Shown piece by piece: positions 11,843 to 22,500 of a DNA stretch of 44,522 nt; positions within the stretch are counted from its first letter, which is position 1, and the number at the start of each line of letters is the position of its first letter. The notes beneath the pieces are model-generated. The model was not told the DNA's origin. It was given only the letters and a program-made list of their open reading frames with translations, and did not search any database. The stretch comes from Conidiobolus incongruus B7586. Taxonomy: Eukaryota > Entomophthoromycota > Entomophthoromycetes > Entomophthorales > Conidiobolaceae. The translations under genes were made by a program, and so were the position numbers. The stretch lies in NCBI GenBank assembly GCA_000697335.1, contig JNEM01014175.1, forward strand, positions 1-44,522, written 5' to 3'.

Positions 11843-12325
11843 TTAATTTCTAAGTAAAAGCATAGCCATAGTTTTAAGGGAATTGACATCAGTGTTGTAA
11901 ACGATACTAGCAAGCTCAAAAGTATCGTCAACAATTTGATCTCTTAATTCCCCAATATTTTTAGGGGTTAACTTATTATACTTGGGAGATTTTTCAGCCC
12001 ACCATTTCCCAACTTTAATTTGTTGTTCTGGGCTGAGATGTTGGAAACGTTCAACAAAATCAATAGACAAATTCAACCCAGTTTGAGCATATTTAATGAC
12101 TCTTTCGGCTTCTTGGATGAATTTGTCTTGGGGTACTTTAGCCAATTTTTGGACTTGATTGTAGATCATTTGAGGACTTACAGCGCTACGAATATCGTAT
12201 TTTGTTTCCAATGAGATGGGTAAAGAGCTTAAATTCTTGATGCCATTAGCTGAGTTAATATTAACAGGGCTGGCAACGATGGATCCTGCGACCAAAAGAG
12301 AAGTAAAAATAGAAGTGAATTTCAT
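11843..12325 (-). CDS. Small secreted protein, family member 4
   Basis: Single-exon gene for 160 residues of unknown function. Signal peptide at residues 1-19 (MKFTSIFTSLLVAGSIVASP); cysteine-free throughout. Landmarks are YDIRSAV (43-49), LSPEQ (97-101), WW (108-109) and SPKY (113-116). It is the most divergent intact member, lacking the YSQP after SPK and ending in a hydrophobic MLLLRN tail. Helix-forming sequence dominates. It stands in tandem with member 3, about 1.6 kb apart. TATA box 51 bp upstream and a CG-containing element about 140 bp upstream suggest co-regulation with the other members. Confidence 0.9.
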   Translation of the reverse strand: MKFTSIFTSLLVAGSIVASPVNINSANGIKNLSSLPISLETKYDIRSAVSPQMIYNQVQKLAKVPQDKFIQEAERVIKYAQTGLNLSIDFVERFQHLSPEQQIKVGKWWAEKSPKYNKLTPKNIGELRDQIVDDTFELASIVYNTDVNSLKTMAMLLLRN

Positions 12326-12375
12326 TGTTAAATTTTTTCAATATAATACTTAGATTAATTAACTTCTTAGACCTC

Positions 12376-12383
12376 TATATATA
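12376..12383 (-). promoter_or_regulatory. TATA box of secreted gene 4
   Basis: TATATATA, 51-58 bp upstream of the ATG. Confidence 0.55.
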
Positions 12384-12463
12384 CATAAATTTAAAATTCA
12401 TTTTCTCATCAAGTTTTATAAATAGTAACAAAATTTAATTTGCCATAATAATTTTCAAACTCA

Positions 12464-12471
12464 CTACGCTT
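12464..12471 (-). promoter_or_regulatory. CG-containing motif upstream of secreted gene 4
   Basis: On the gene strand this reads AAGCGTAGTGAG, about 140 bp before the ATG and 81 bp before the TATA box. AGCGTAGT differs by one transition from AGCGCAGT before gene 2. Confidence 0.3.
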
Positions 12472-14080
12472 AATAGCTATTATCAATGATAATTCTACTT
12501 TTAGTGAGATAAAAATTATCAAATACATAATGGGAATAAAATACATCAAATTATTCAATAGATATTAATATTTCAAAATTGTGTGACATTAAATATTACA
12601 TTTACTTAATAATGTGACTATAATGAGGTAATAAGAATAATCAAATTGAATATATTTATATTATAATATCTAAATCTAGTTAATATTTTCAAAATAATAT
12701 TAATAATAATAATAATAATATATATATATATCGAGAGATAACTTAAATCTAATTTGAATAAATTTCTAATTATAAGTTTCTAATATTCATCGAAGTTTAA
12801 TTACATATTTCAATTAGTTACCAAAGTGTAGCATATATCAATCACTATTCTACCTATTTCAAATAATCAATTATGCTTTTTTATTTAAACGATTATTTAA
12901 TATTGTCAATCTTACTTAGCAATATATTTTACAAAATTTAATATCAATATTATTAAATCTCGGAGTAATTTAATCTTTGACATGATACTTGGCATTTTAA
13001 GATTAAAATAGAAAATAAATATATAATTAAATAAATTAAATTTATTACAGTTATAGTTATTAAATTATATTTTGTAATATTGGATGAAAAGTGATAAAAA
13101 TCACAATAAACTTGTATATAATATAATTGATATCATTATTTTTAATAATAAAAATTTAGGCTTAATATTAAAATTATATATAATTGTTAATATTAAAAGT
13201 ATATAATAATTGAATATTATATATAAAAAAATATAATATTCAATTATTTTGGTTTATAAATGAATAAAATATTGAATAAAATTAAATTTATAATAATTTT
13301 TGAAATCTAAAATTTAAAAAAAAATTGAAATATTGGACTAATTTATTGGTAGATTTGTAAAATTTAAATTTGTCTTCTAATTTTATTTTTGTCTTGAATA
13401 CATAATATTACAAAATATTATAAATTGAATACCAAGAATTATGGTAATATTGTAATCACTTATATTATATTTGCCAAGACTCAATTATCATTTTATTATC
13501 CATTTTTATTAATAGATATTGTAATAATTGATAAATTTGTACAAGGGAAAGTTTTTAATTTTAATATTTGAACCTAAATAAATTGATCCTTGGAATATTG
13601 CAATTAAAAGCACAAAGAATAGTATTTAAGAGATGCGACAGAGGACTATAGTTTATTACTTATTGTGGCTGAGTAGAACTACCTTCTAAGAGGTAATTGA
13701 CAAGTATAAATTTCAAGATCTACATAATAATAGAAAATATGTATACTGTGATCATCATGTCAAATACCTACCGAAAATAAATGATATATGCGTAATTTTC
13801 AATACATCAACAATAATTTAATTATCTTAATAAAAAAAATATATTATTTGTGCTGATATTAAACAATTTTGAAATTAAATAAAAATATAATATATATTTT
13901 TAAAACAGTGTTAAATAGATAAAAATATTAATATTATATCTTTTTTGTATTTTTTAAAAAGATCACTTGAGTAAAATCTGAAATTTAATAAATTAATAAT
14001 TATATAGTATTTGTAACGAGTTTATATTGGTGATATTCAATAAGCAATTTCAATTTTATTAAATATTGACTTTTGTGAGA
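12472..14080. other. AT-rich intergenic DNA with microsatellite and a possible relic promoter
   Basis: No gene is supported. A TAA/TA microsatellite lies at 12699-12731. Around 13565-13760 the sequence is less AT-rich and holds TATTTAAGAG at about 13622, similar to the promoter of secreted gene 2, but no family coding sequence follows. Confidence 0.5.
12699..12731. repeat. (TAA)n(TA)n microsatellite
   Basis: Seven or so TAA units running into a TA run. Confidence 0.9.
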
Positions 14081-14084
14081 TCCC

Positions 14085-14340
14085 AAAGTGCTAAAGTTGG
14101 CACCATTTCTAACCTCAGGTTTCTATTCTATAAGGAGGCTTTACCTTAATTGACCATTACTTTTGACACATATAGTAATATTGATCAGTTTTAATAACTA
14201 AATCTAATGGCTTATTCCAAACACCACTTTAGCCAATAAAGCATCAAATATACTTACCTACTATTAAGTAACAACAATAGCCATTACTCCTAACATTACA
14301 CCATCCATAATACCAATAGAGAAACTACACTATTTAAATT
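14085..14340. pseudogene. Coding-like remnant, identity and strand unresolved
   Basis: This 250-bp block is visibly richer in C and G than its surroundings. Several frames, on both strands, stay open for 20-40 codons between a few TAA/TAG stops, for example a plus-strand frame with TPNITPSIIPIEKLHYLNFA. It looks like the eroded remains of an exon or transposon gene. I cannot name a family or fix the strand. Confidence 0.3.
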
Positions 14341-15080
14341 TTGCAAATTTATTAGTAAAATGATAGTTCTTTGATTCAAAAAAAATAAAAATTGTTATTA
14401 TTGGTTAAAATTCATTGAGAATCATTAAAAAGGGGATTGGTAATGACAGTATGTCTTTTATAATGAGCTATGGTTGCAAAATATAATGATAAGGCTCGTT
14501 TGATTTGCGATTTAGTTTCAAAGGTATGTCAATCTTACACAAAGTTATATAATAAAAATAATCTATTCTCATCTTTTTATTCAATTCTCATTTTTATCGA
14601 CATAAAATGTTATAGTTTTATAATTGTGTATTTATTGAATAACATTCACAATATAATATTTTTTTAGTCATATTTTTAGTGAATGTCAAAGTAAATAAGA
14701 TTTTTTTTTCATTTAACAAAAAATTGAAACTTTGAAATTCCACTTCAGATAAAATTTTTATTTATTACTTAACTCTCAGTTGAAAATCGTATTTTTAAAC
14801 TACCTTGAAAAATAATCAAATATATTTTTAATTTAAAGTTCATTTTTAATATATATATATATATATATATCAACCAAACTTAAGAGAAAAATATCTCTAG
14901 GTCTCATACCCAAAATGATATTTAAATTAATGATGAATTTATTTAAGATATGTACAAATAGTTTATTTAACATATATATTGGTATAAAATATTAATTTTT
15001 GATTTTATCAATTTAACCACAGTAAATAAATAAAAATCAAATTATATATAACAAGTCAAAATTATCTCCAAGTATAAATA
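14341..15080. other. AT-rich intergenic DNA
   Basis: One 65-codon plus-strand frame at 14470-14667 has no signal peptide, upstream TATA box or recognisable motif and is probably a chance frame. An AT microsatellite lies at 14849-14870. Confidence 0.5.
14849..14870. repeat. (AT)n microsatellite
   Basis: Eleven AT units. Confidence 0.9.
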
Positions 15081-15089
15081 TATTGAATG

Positions 15090-15545
15090 TGTTTAACTGA
15101 GAAATTTTAATAGTTGATACTGATAGAGTATTAAAAATTTTTAACACAAACTTGTATTAAAACTATTCTTCGTTGATAAGGTTATTTAATTTAATAACAG
15201 CTCTATATCAGTACTGTGACTTATTTTCATACCAAGTTCACTATTTGACTATGCTACAATATTTTTTCAAACTTAATATCCTTTTACTCTGAGTATACCT
15301 TCTTATCTTAGCCAAATGATCCTCGTTGAGTATTCGAGATTTGGTACCTCCACGAGGTTTAGGCTGTAAAGAATCTCCTCTAAGACGTGCAGCAATAACA
15401 CGAGCTACAGTTTTCGTTGAGCGATCAAATAGTTCAGCTATTACCTCTGGTTTAATATTATGAGCTTAAGCTAACATAATTTTCTTTCTTGTGCTTTAGT
15501 TGGTAAAGTTTTAGTGGAATCACTCTTAATTAATTTTTCTCCCAC
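15090..15545 (-). mobile_element. Remnant of a Tc1/IS630-type transposase, DNA-binding N-terminal half
   Basis: On the minus strand, from about 15510 to 15290, a frame reads like a transposase helix-turn-helix: KPEVIAELFDRSTKTVARVI, then RLRGDSLQPKPRGGTKSRIL, then NEDHLAKIRRYTQS. This follows the layout of Tc1/IS630 transposases: helix-turn-helix, Pro/Gly/Arg-rich linker, second helical domain. A one-base frame change near 15490 links it to an upstream piece (TLPTKAQERK), and an in-frame TAA sits near 15466. Weaker similarity continues to about 15090 (SVSTIKI resembles the second helix-turn-helix). The DDE catalytic half is absent. Base composition here is far less AT-shifted than in the nest at 16.2 kb, so this piece is either younger or escaped the mutation process. 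Confidence 0.6.
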
Positions 15546-16219
15546 ATTTTTTTTTAAAAATTATTTAATATATCTTTTTTTATTAATTTATGTTAATTTA
15601 AATTATATTATATTATTTTTTGACTTGTTAAATATTTTAACTATTTTTAATAATATTATAAAAAATATATTATTGGCATCTTCATAAAATTTGACAAACT
15701 GATGAATTCAAGTGATTAAATAATTGGTTAATTAATTACTCAAATTGATTCTCATATTTTGATAAAGACTAATTAATTGTAAAAATATATCTGTAAACGT
15801 AAATTATTTATTTGAAGTTATATTTGAGTTAAAAATCAATTGTTCAAAAATTTTGGATTTAATTTTTAAAAAATTTATTGAATATTCTGTCATTTTCAGT
15901 TATTAGATTTTATATACTTTAACCAAATAAATTTCCTTCATAATGTAAGAATCTTTAAAAACCATTACATACTAAATTATAAACCTTAGAAACCAATTTT
16001 AAAATGTGCTCAACTTAGAAAGCATATAGAATTAATATTAAATATGTAAAATAATGTAAATTGACTAAATGTTCTATACTATTTAAGTAAAATATTTTTT
16101 TATCAATTTCAAAATTTTTTATCAAAAAATCTTGTAAAGATAGGAAAATATAATAGGAATTTATATATGAAATAAAAATGAGTATATATAATAATTATGC
16201 TAAAATATAAAATAATATT
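15546..16219. other. AT-rich intergenic DNA, no gene seen
   Basis: Left flank of the transposon nest; no supported feature. Confidence 0.6.
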
Positions 16220-16224
16220 AAAAT
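16220..16224. repeat. Target-site duplication of the gypsy element, left copy
   Basis: AAAAT directly before the 5' LTR, identical to 24832-24836. Five base pairs is the usual size for Ty3/gypsy integration. Confidence 0.8.
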
Positions 16225-16623
16225 TGTTAAGAGACTAGTTTTTTAAATTCTTATATATACTTTCATATAATTCAATTAACTATAAATTCTATGATTAATT
16301 TATACTTATATAATTAAATTAATTGTATAAATAACATTGAATTATTTAATAAACTATATTCTTCTTTTTCTTTTTAATTCTTACTATTTTTTACTTTTAC
16401 ACTACTTTTAAGATTAAAGCTACTTTTTATTAATATTATAGTATATTAACACTACCTAATATAAACCTTAATATATTAATAACTCACCTTAATATAAAAC
16501 TTAATCAAATTTTATTTACACTTACACACTACAATTATATTATATTATTATATTTTGTGTTATACTACTTTTATATTAAGTTTTTCTCTATATTATATTA
16601 GTTTAACTATTACTACACTTATA
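16225..16623 (+). repeat. 5' LTR of the gypsy element
   Basis: 399 bp, starts TGTTAAGAGACTA, aligns end to end with 24433-24831 and with the solo LTR at 28564. The Tc1-type element begins 9 bp after its end. Confidence 0.9.
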
Positions 16624-16629
16624 TAATAA

Positions 16630-16631
16630 TA
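16630..16631. repeat. TA target duplication of the Tc1-type element, left copy
   Basis: TA directly before the Tc1-type terminus; partner TA at 19530-19531. Confidence 0.65.
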
Positions 16632-19529
16632 TACTAACCTGTAAAAGTGAGTTATAAAATCAAAAACACCTATATTTTTACTAATAACTTAATTAATATT
16701 TAATAAAATAAACTTAAATTAAATAATTAAAATCTATTATATTTATTAGTTATATATATCATTAAATAATAATATTTAGTTATTAATTGGTTAAAATATA
16801 AACTTTTCAATTTTACCTAAGGTGAGTTATAAATTTATAGGTTTTTAGTGATAAAAAAAATTAAAACTTAGTATATTTACCTTTAGCTTTTCTAACTTCT
16901 TTAAGTTTGTGGGGGTATAGAATCAATTAACTTCTTACACTAAAAAGGGTTAATTTTGTTTTATACTTTTTAAACATATTTTTAAAGTTGATTTAAATTT
17001 TTTATTAGGGGGAAAACTTTAATAACTTTTTTTAATTAATCTTAAAAGTATTTAATTAGATTAAAGTTAAAAAATTAAAAAAGTTACTTTATAATTATTA
17101 TCTTATTATTTTTAAGTTATTTGGTAATAAAAACTATTATATAATAAGAAATATTATCTTGTTAGAAAATAACATTAGATTTGTTTAACTTATATTATTC
17201 AATAGTTTTTTTCAATTTATTATTTAAAATATTAGTATAAAAATTAAAAAATGGCAAATTTTTTAATTTCTAATCTTTTAAACATATTATATGTTTTAAA
17301 AAATTATATATATATATAAAATATATAGGAAAATAAATATTTTCAAACTATATATATATATTCAATTTTAATTATTTTTTTTATTAAAATATTTTGATTT
17401 TAAAATTTACACTTAAATTTAATTATGCTTAAACTAAATTGTGATTATCAAAAGGCTTTTATTTTTGTATCTTTAAAATTTAACCATAAACCCTTTAAAA
17501 TCATTTAAAACTTATAAACAGCTTATGGAGATAGTGTTTTATCTAAAACTACCATATATTGCTGGATTTGTGATTTTAAAGCTAGAAGAGACACTATTTA
17601 AAATTTACTAAAATCTAAAAGACTAATTTCTACTGTTATTCTTTCACTTATTAATAGAGTAAAAAAATATATTAAGAAATACCTTTTTATTTCTGCTAGA
17701 GAATTATCAAAGCAATTTAATATTAATTATACAAGCATATTATATTTACTTAAATTTAAACTTGGATTAATTAATAAAAATGTAAAATAGATACCTTATA
17801 ATTTAACAGAAGCCTAAAAGAAAACTAGAGTAGCTATAGCTAAACTAATCTTATTAAGGTATAACTAAAAACAAAGGTTTTTACAGTAAATACTTATAAT
17901 TAATGAATCTTAAATTTCTTTATATAATCCTTTACCTAAAAATAAAACAAGATGTTAGGTTAAGCCAAATTAATCCCCCCTACAAATTCCAATGAATAAG
18001 TATTTTAAATATAAGTGAATGTTAATTATTGTAATAAATTATAATGGTATATGGTTTTCTTATTTAATACCTTAAGGAAAATCAATTAATAGTAAGTTAT
18101 ATATTATTTTTTTAAATAAAATAATTTTTAAATGGTGTTCTCAATATAAATTAAAGACACCTATTATTTTACATAATAATTGTAAAATACATAAAGCTAA
18201 AGCTGTAAAAGATTTTTTATATAAAAAAAATTAGAGGGAGTTACCACATCTAGTATATTCACTTGATTATAATCTATGTGATTATAATTGTTTTAGATAA
18301 TTAAAAAAACAGCTTATAGGAAAAAAAAATTCCTGCAAAAAAATTAAATTGGTTTATGAAACATCAAATTTCAGTCTTTAATGAAAAGAACTGTTTTTTA
18401 GGTATTAGAAGCTTATTAAAAGTATAGAAAAGAGTTATTAATAATAAAAGAAGCTATTAATTTTATATTATTTATTAAATTTTATATACTATTTATTAAT
18501 TTATTTGTTTAATTTTAATTTTAAAATTGTGTTATTACTTAATTTCTACACTAATACTTTAATATATCTCAGTATTAATTCTTTTATTAACTTTATAAAG
18601 ATACTTTACCCCTAAAAACAACATATATCTTTAAATAATAATTAACCTACTATTATACTTTTAGGTAAAATTAACATAATAGTCACAAAGTAGTTTTATA
18701 TCTTTTCTAAAACATTTAACTTTTTTATTAAATCTACTAAAGTATATTTTTGTTTCATTAAACTAAATAACCTTACTCTAATTAGTTTTAGTTTAACATT
18801 AGTAGTGATATTTAAACTCCTACCTAATTTTATAATGGGATTTCTTTAATTAAAAGTGTTTTTTTTTAAAGTATAAGTAGTATCTATGCTAATATAAAAT
18901 ATATATAATAATATCAATGCTAACTAATATTCCTATATAGTTTTATAATTCTTACTATATTTCTACAATAATACCACACTTGCTTATATTAACCAACTTA
19001 TAAATATACTTCTTATCATATTTATTTATAATCCTAGTATATTTAAGTTTAAGTTTAAATGTTTATTTATTATTATTTTTAACAACTCTAACTATAGTAA
19101 ACTAACTAACATTAGTAATTCTAACAATATTACAAGTTGATTTACTTTTTTTATAAAGTTGATTAATACACAAGTAGATTTTTTTAAAGAGGGATTTAAA
19201 TATAATAATACTAATAAAAAAAATTTAGTATATTTATAAAATATTATATCAAATAATAAAAAAGAGAGAAAAAAGATATGGTTATATATTGTTAAATATA
19301 TCCTTTTATCTTAAAAATCTGTAAATTTATAACTTACCTTAGTTAAATATTAAGGGTTAATATTTTTGTTAATAGTTTACTAAATATATTTAAATATATT
19401 TATTTATTATTAAATAATATACTTTAATTATATATTATAGTTTTAAGTAATCTAATATATATAATTGTTTTAGTTATTAATTAAAATATATATATTTTTA
19501 ATTTTATAACTTATTTTTGTAAGTTAGTG
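16632..19529 (-). mobile_element. Tc1-type DNA transposon, decayed, split by a mariner
   Basis: Ends carry inverted repeats with an internal direct repeat: outer copies at 16632-16664 and 19497-19529, inner copies at 16815-16846 and 19313-19343, sharing GTGAGTTATAAA about 175 bp apart. This is the IR/DR layout known from Tc1-like elements such as Sleeping Beauty. The transposase lies on the minus strand in two pieces. The N-terminal and first catalytic part is at about 19240-18540 (helix-turn-helix, then a degenerate DETK-like site). The C-terminal part is at about 17240-16860 (VIF, then QDN, a decayed DDE third-acidic region, and a Tc1-like ending around KKLEKLKVN). The 1285-bp mariner at 17251 separates them. 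Stops fall largely at former Gln codons. Flanked by TA on both sides. Without the mariner it would be about 1.6 kb, the normal Tc1 size. Confidence 0.8.
17251..18535 (+). mobile_element. mariner (D34D) DNA transposon, copy B, decayed
   Basis: 1285 bp, the usual mariner size, with short degenerate inverted ends (ATGGCAAATTTTTTAATTT at the left; ATAACACAATTTTAAAATT reading inwards from the right) and TA after the right end. A plus-strand transposase frame runs from about 17460 to 18440. It has the mariner N-terminal domain (HKPFKII, YGDSVLSKTTIY), the first catalytic site at 17902-17904, the second at 18175-18177 and the third Asp at 18280-18282 (SLDYNLCDYNCF, compare mariner SPDLAPCDF). Sites two and three are spaced 34 residues apart, the mariner D34D signature. 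The first two Asp codons have become Asn (GAT to AAT in TpG context), and TAA/TAG occurs at many Gln and Trp positions. It interrupts the Tc1-type transposase, so it arrived later. Confidence 0.85.
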
Positions 19530-19531
19530 TA
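19530..19531. repeat. TA target duplication of the Tc1-type element, right copy
   Basis: TA directly after the Tc1-type terminus; gypsy sequence resumes at 19532. Confidence 0.65.
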
Positions 19532-22500
19532 GTAATAAAACTATAAAAAACTTACTAGAAATTAATAATTATCTGTATTAAATTTATTTATTATTATTTT
19601 AAATTTTATCTATAATTTATTTTATTTAAATTTAACACTATATATTATAATACTATTAAAAAAAATACCCTTATATTATTTTAATAATGATAGTAGTTTA
19701 ATTACTAAATAAATATAAAACTTTAACTTTTAAAAGTTTACTACCCTCTAAAAAACTTACATTAAATAATATTTAATTGAAAAAAATATGTCTTAAAGAG
19801 TTTAAATCTAATAAACCAATTAAATCACTATAGTTAATATATTAAACTACCTTTTTAGTATCTTTAAAAATAAATTAACTATTTATAATAATTTTAAAAA
19901 CTTTTACAAGCTTAAAAACTACTTTAAAAATATAAAAGATTAATTTAATTTAATTTTTAATGAAAATTTAGAGAATATCTTTAAATTAGCTACTTTTTTT
20001 TAGAAAAATTTATTTATACTTGGTAGTTAACTCATTACAAGCTTAATCTTAAAGAATCTTTAAAAAGATAACTTACTATAAAGATATAAACTTTTAAATA
20101 ATTAGAAAAAACCTTTAAAGAAAGGTATTATTTAAAAGATTAAATTTAATTAACAAGAGAAAAACTTTTTTAGCTTAAATAAAAAACTTCTATAAGATAA
20201 TTAATTGAGAAATTTAATAATATATTTAAATATATTAAATATCACTAAAAAAAATAAATCTACAAACTATTACAATACCTTAATTTTTAATTAAAACTTT
20301 AATTAGTTAATAGGGAATACTTTGATAATATGTTTTTTTCTAACATTTATAATATAACAATTATAATTAATGATATCTTTTACTTTATAACTAAATCTTT
20401 TTACCTTAAGAATTAATCTTTTAAAACTTACTTTAGCTTATTTAAATCTCAAATAATAAATATTTCTGCTTTAAAACTTTATAAGAAAACTTTTAATAAA
20501 TAAGCTAAAGTTTATTTGAGAGTAAATAAAAGTTGTTACTACTGTTGAAAAACTTAAATTAACTATAAAGTTAATAAATACACTTTAAAAAAAATAATAT
20601 CTGTTTAATTTTCAATAATCATAACTTATTAATCATAAATCAAACTTGAATAATATTAATATAACCTTAAAATCACCCTTTTTATAATTAGTTAATAGGT
20701 TTTAATTTAATCCACAAAAATTTTAATAGACTAATAACTCTATAAATTAAACTATATATACTAGAAAAATTTAACTAATTAAACTATTAAAAACTAAAAA
20801 TATTCTAGTAACTAATCTACCTTGTAATTTTTTACCTTTAACTATTATTTTATTGTTTGTGTTAATTAGTTTTTTTATAGATAAACTTGTTAATATTTTA
20901 ATTAATTTTAGTTGCTTTAGTTGTATTATCTCTTGTATTATTATTATAAAGCTATCTTTACTTGTTTAAAAAAGTAACTTGATAATTAAATATACTAATA
21001 ACTTAATAAAATAAGTATCTGGTATTGTATTTAAATATTTATTATTATTTCTTAATTATTCTTAATATATTAAATTCTTAGTTGGTAATATTAGCTATAA
21101 CTTTATACTAGGTTAAAATTAGTTTAAATATTATAGTTTTATATTTATGAATATTACCTTAAAAAATTATAAATTTATTATTTTATATTCTAAAAAAAAT
21201 TAATAGAATTAATCTTAAAAAATTTATATTACCCTACTATAAAATTATTAAATACTATATCTAACACTAACTTTATAATTGTAGCAAATAATTTTATTAT
21301 TATAAGTAAAAATCAATGTAAAAAACTAATTAAAAACCTTAATAATTTATAAAGATATATATTTATTTATTATTTATCTATTAACACTTCATTTATCAAT
21401 TTTAATAAAGTTATATCTAATAACCATTTCTTATATAATATAATAAATTAATTTGCTAATATTTTTAAACCTTTAGATAAATTAACTCTTAAACACAATA
21501 TTAAACATAAAATTAAATTATTCTTTACTATATAATTATATTTAAAGTTTATTTACTATTTATTTCTTGAATAATATTAAACTTTAAAAGAAGAAATCTA
21601 AAAACTACTTACAAATAAATATATTAGATTTTTTTCTTTATTATAAAAATCTCTAATTCTCTTTATAAAAAAACAAATGATAGTTAGAAATTATATATTA
21701 ATAACTATGTTTTAAACTTTAAAACTATTAAAGATAAAACTCTATTACTAAATTTATATGATATTAAAGATAAAATACTTAAATCAACTATATTCACTAA
21801 ATTAAATATTAAGAATAAATATTATAATATTAAAGTTAAAGAAAATTCTATCTTTTTAACTACTTTTAATATTCTTTTAAACCATTATAAATTTACAATT
21901 ATAAATTTTAAATTGTGTAATACCTTTATAACTTTTACTTAATTTATCAATTCCCTTTTTAACTTTATTTTTAATAACTTTATTATTACTTACTTTAATA
22001 ATATCTTGATTTATTTAAAAACTAAAGAAGAATATATTTAACATATTAATTAAATTTTTTAAATTATTCAAGAACATAAACTATCTTTAAAACTATTAAA
22101 ATATATCTTTAATATCTCTTCTATCTTTTTCTATAGTTATATTGTTTCCTCTTAAAAAATTAATATTGATTTAACTAAACTCAATAGTATTAAAGTTTTT
22201 ATTATACTTATAAACAAAGATTAACTTATATTTATACTTAGATTATTAAATTACTTTAAAGATTTCATTGATTTTTTATTGAGTTTAATATTTTTCTTAC
22301 TAATCCCTTAAAGAAAAACTCTCTTTTTGAATAAACCCTACTATATATTTTTTATATAAATGTTTTAATTTTCTATATTATTAATGTTTTTGCTTTATTT
22401 ATTTTTAATCTAAAACTACCTACTATTATTTTTACTAACTCTAATTCTTTTATCATTAGTAGATAGTTAACCTAGTTTAAATTTAATTTATATTTTACCT

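Noticed and set aside
12020-12214. 64-codon plus-strand open frame
   Set aside because: It is the opposite strand of secreted gene 4 and has no features of its own.
13660-13715. Possible tRNA with a TCT anticodon
   Set aside because: The stem TACCT/AGGTA leaves a six-base loop, and neither the D arm nor the acceptor stem can be formed.
14470-14667. 65-codon plus-strand open frame ending in a hydrophobic run
   Set aside because: No promoter, homologous copy or motif; composition is that of the surrounding AT-rich DNA.
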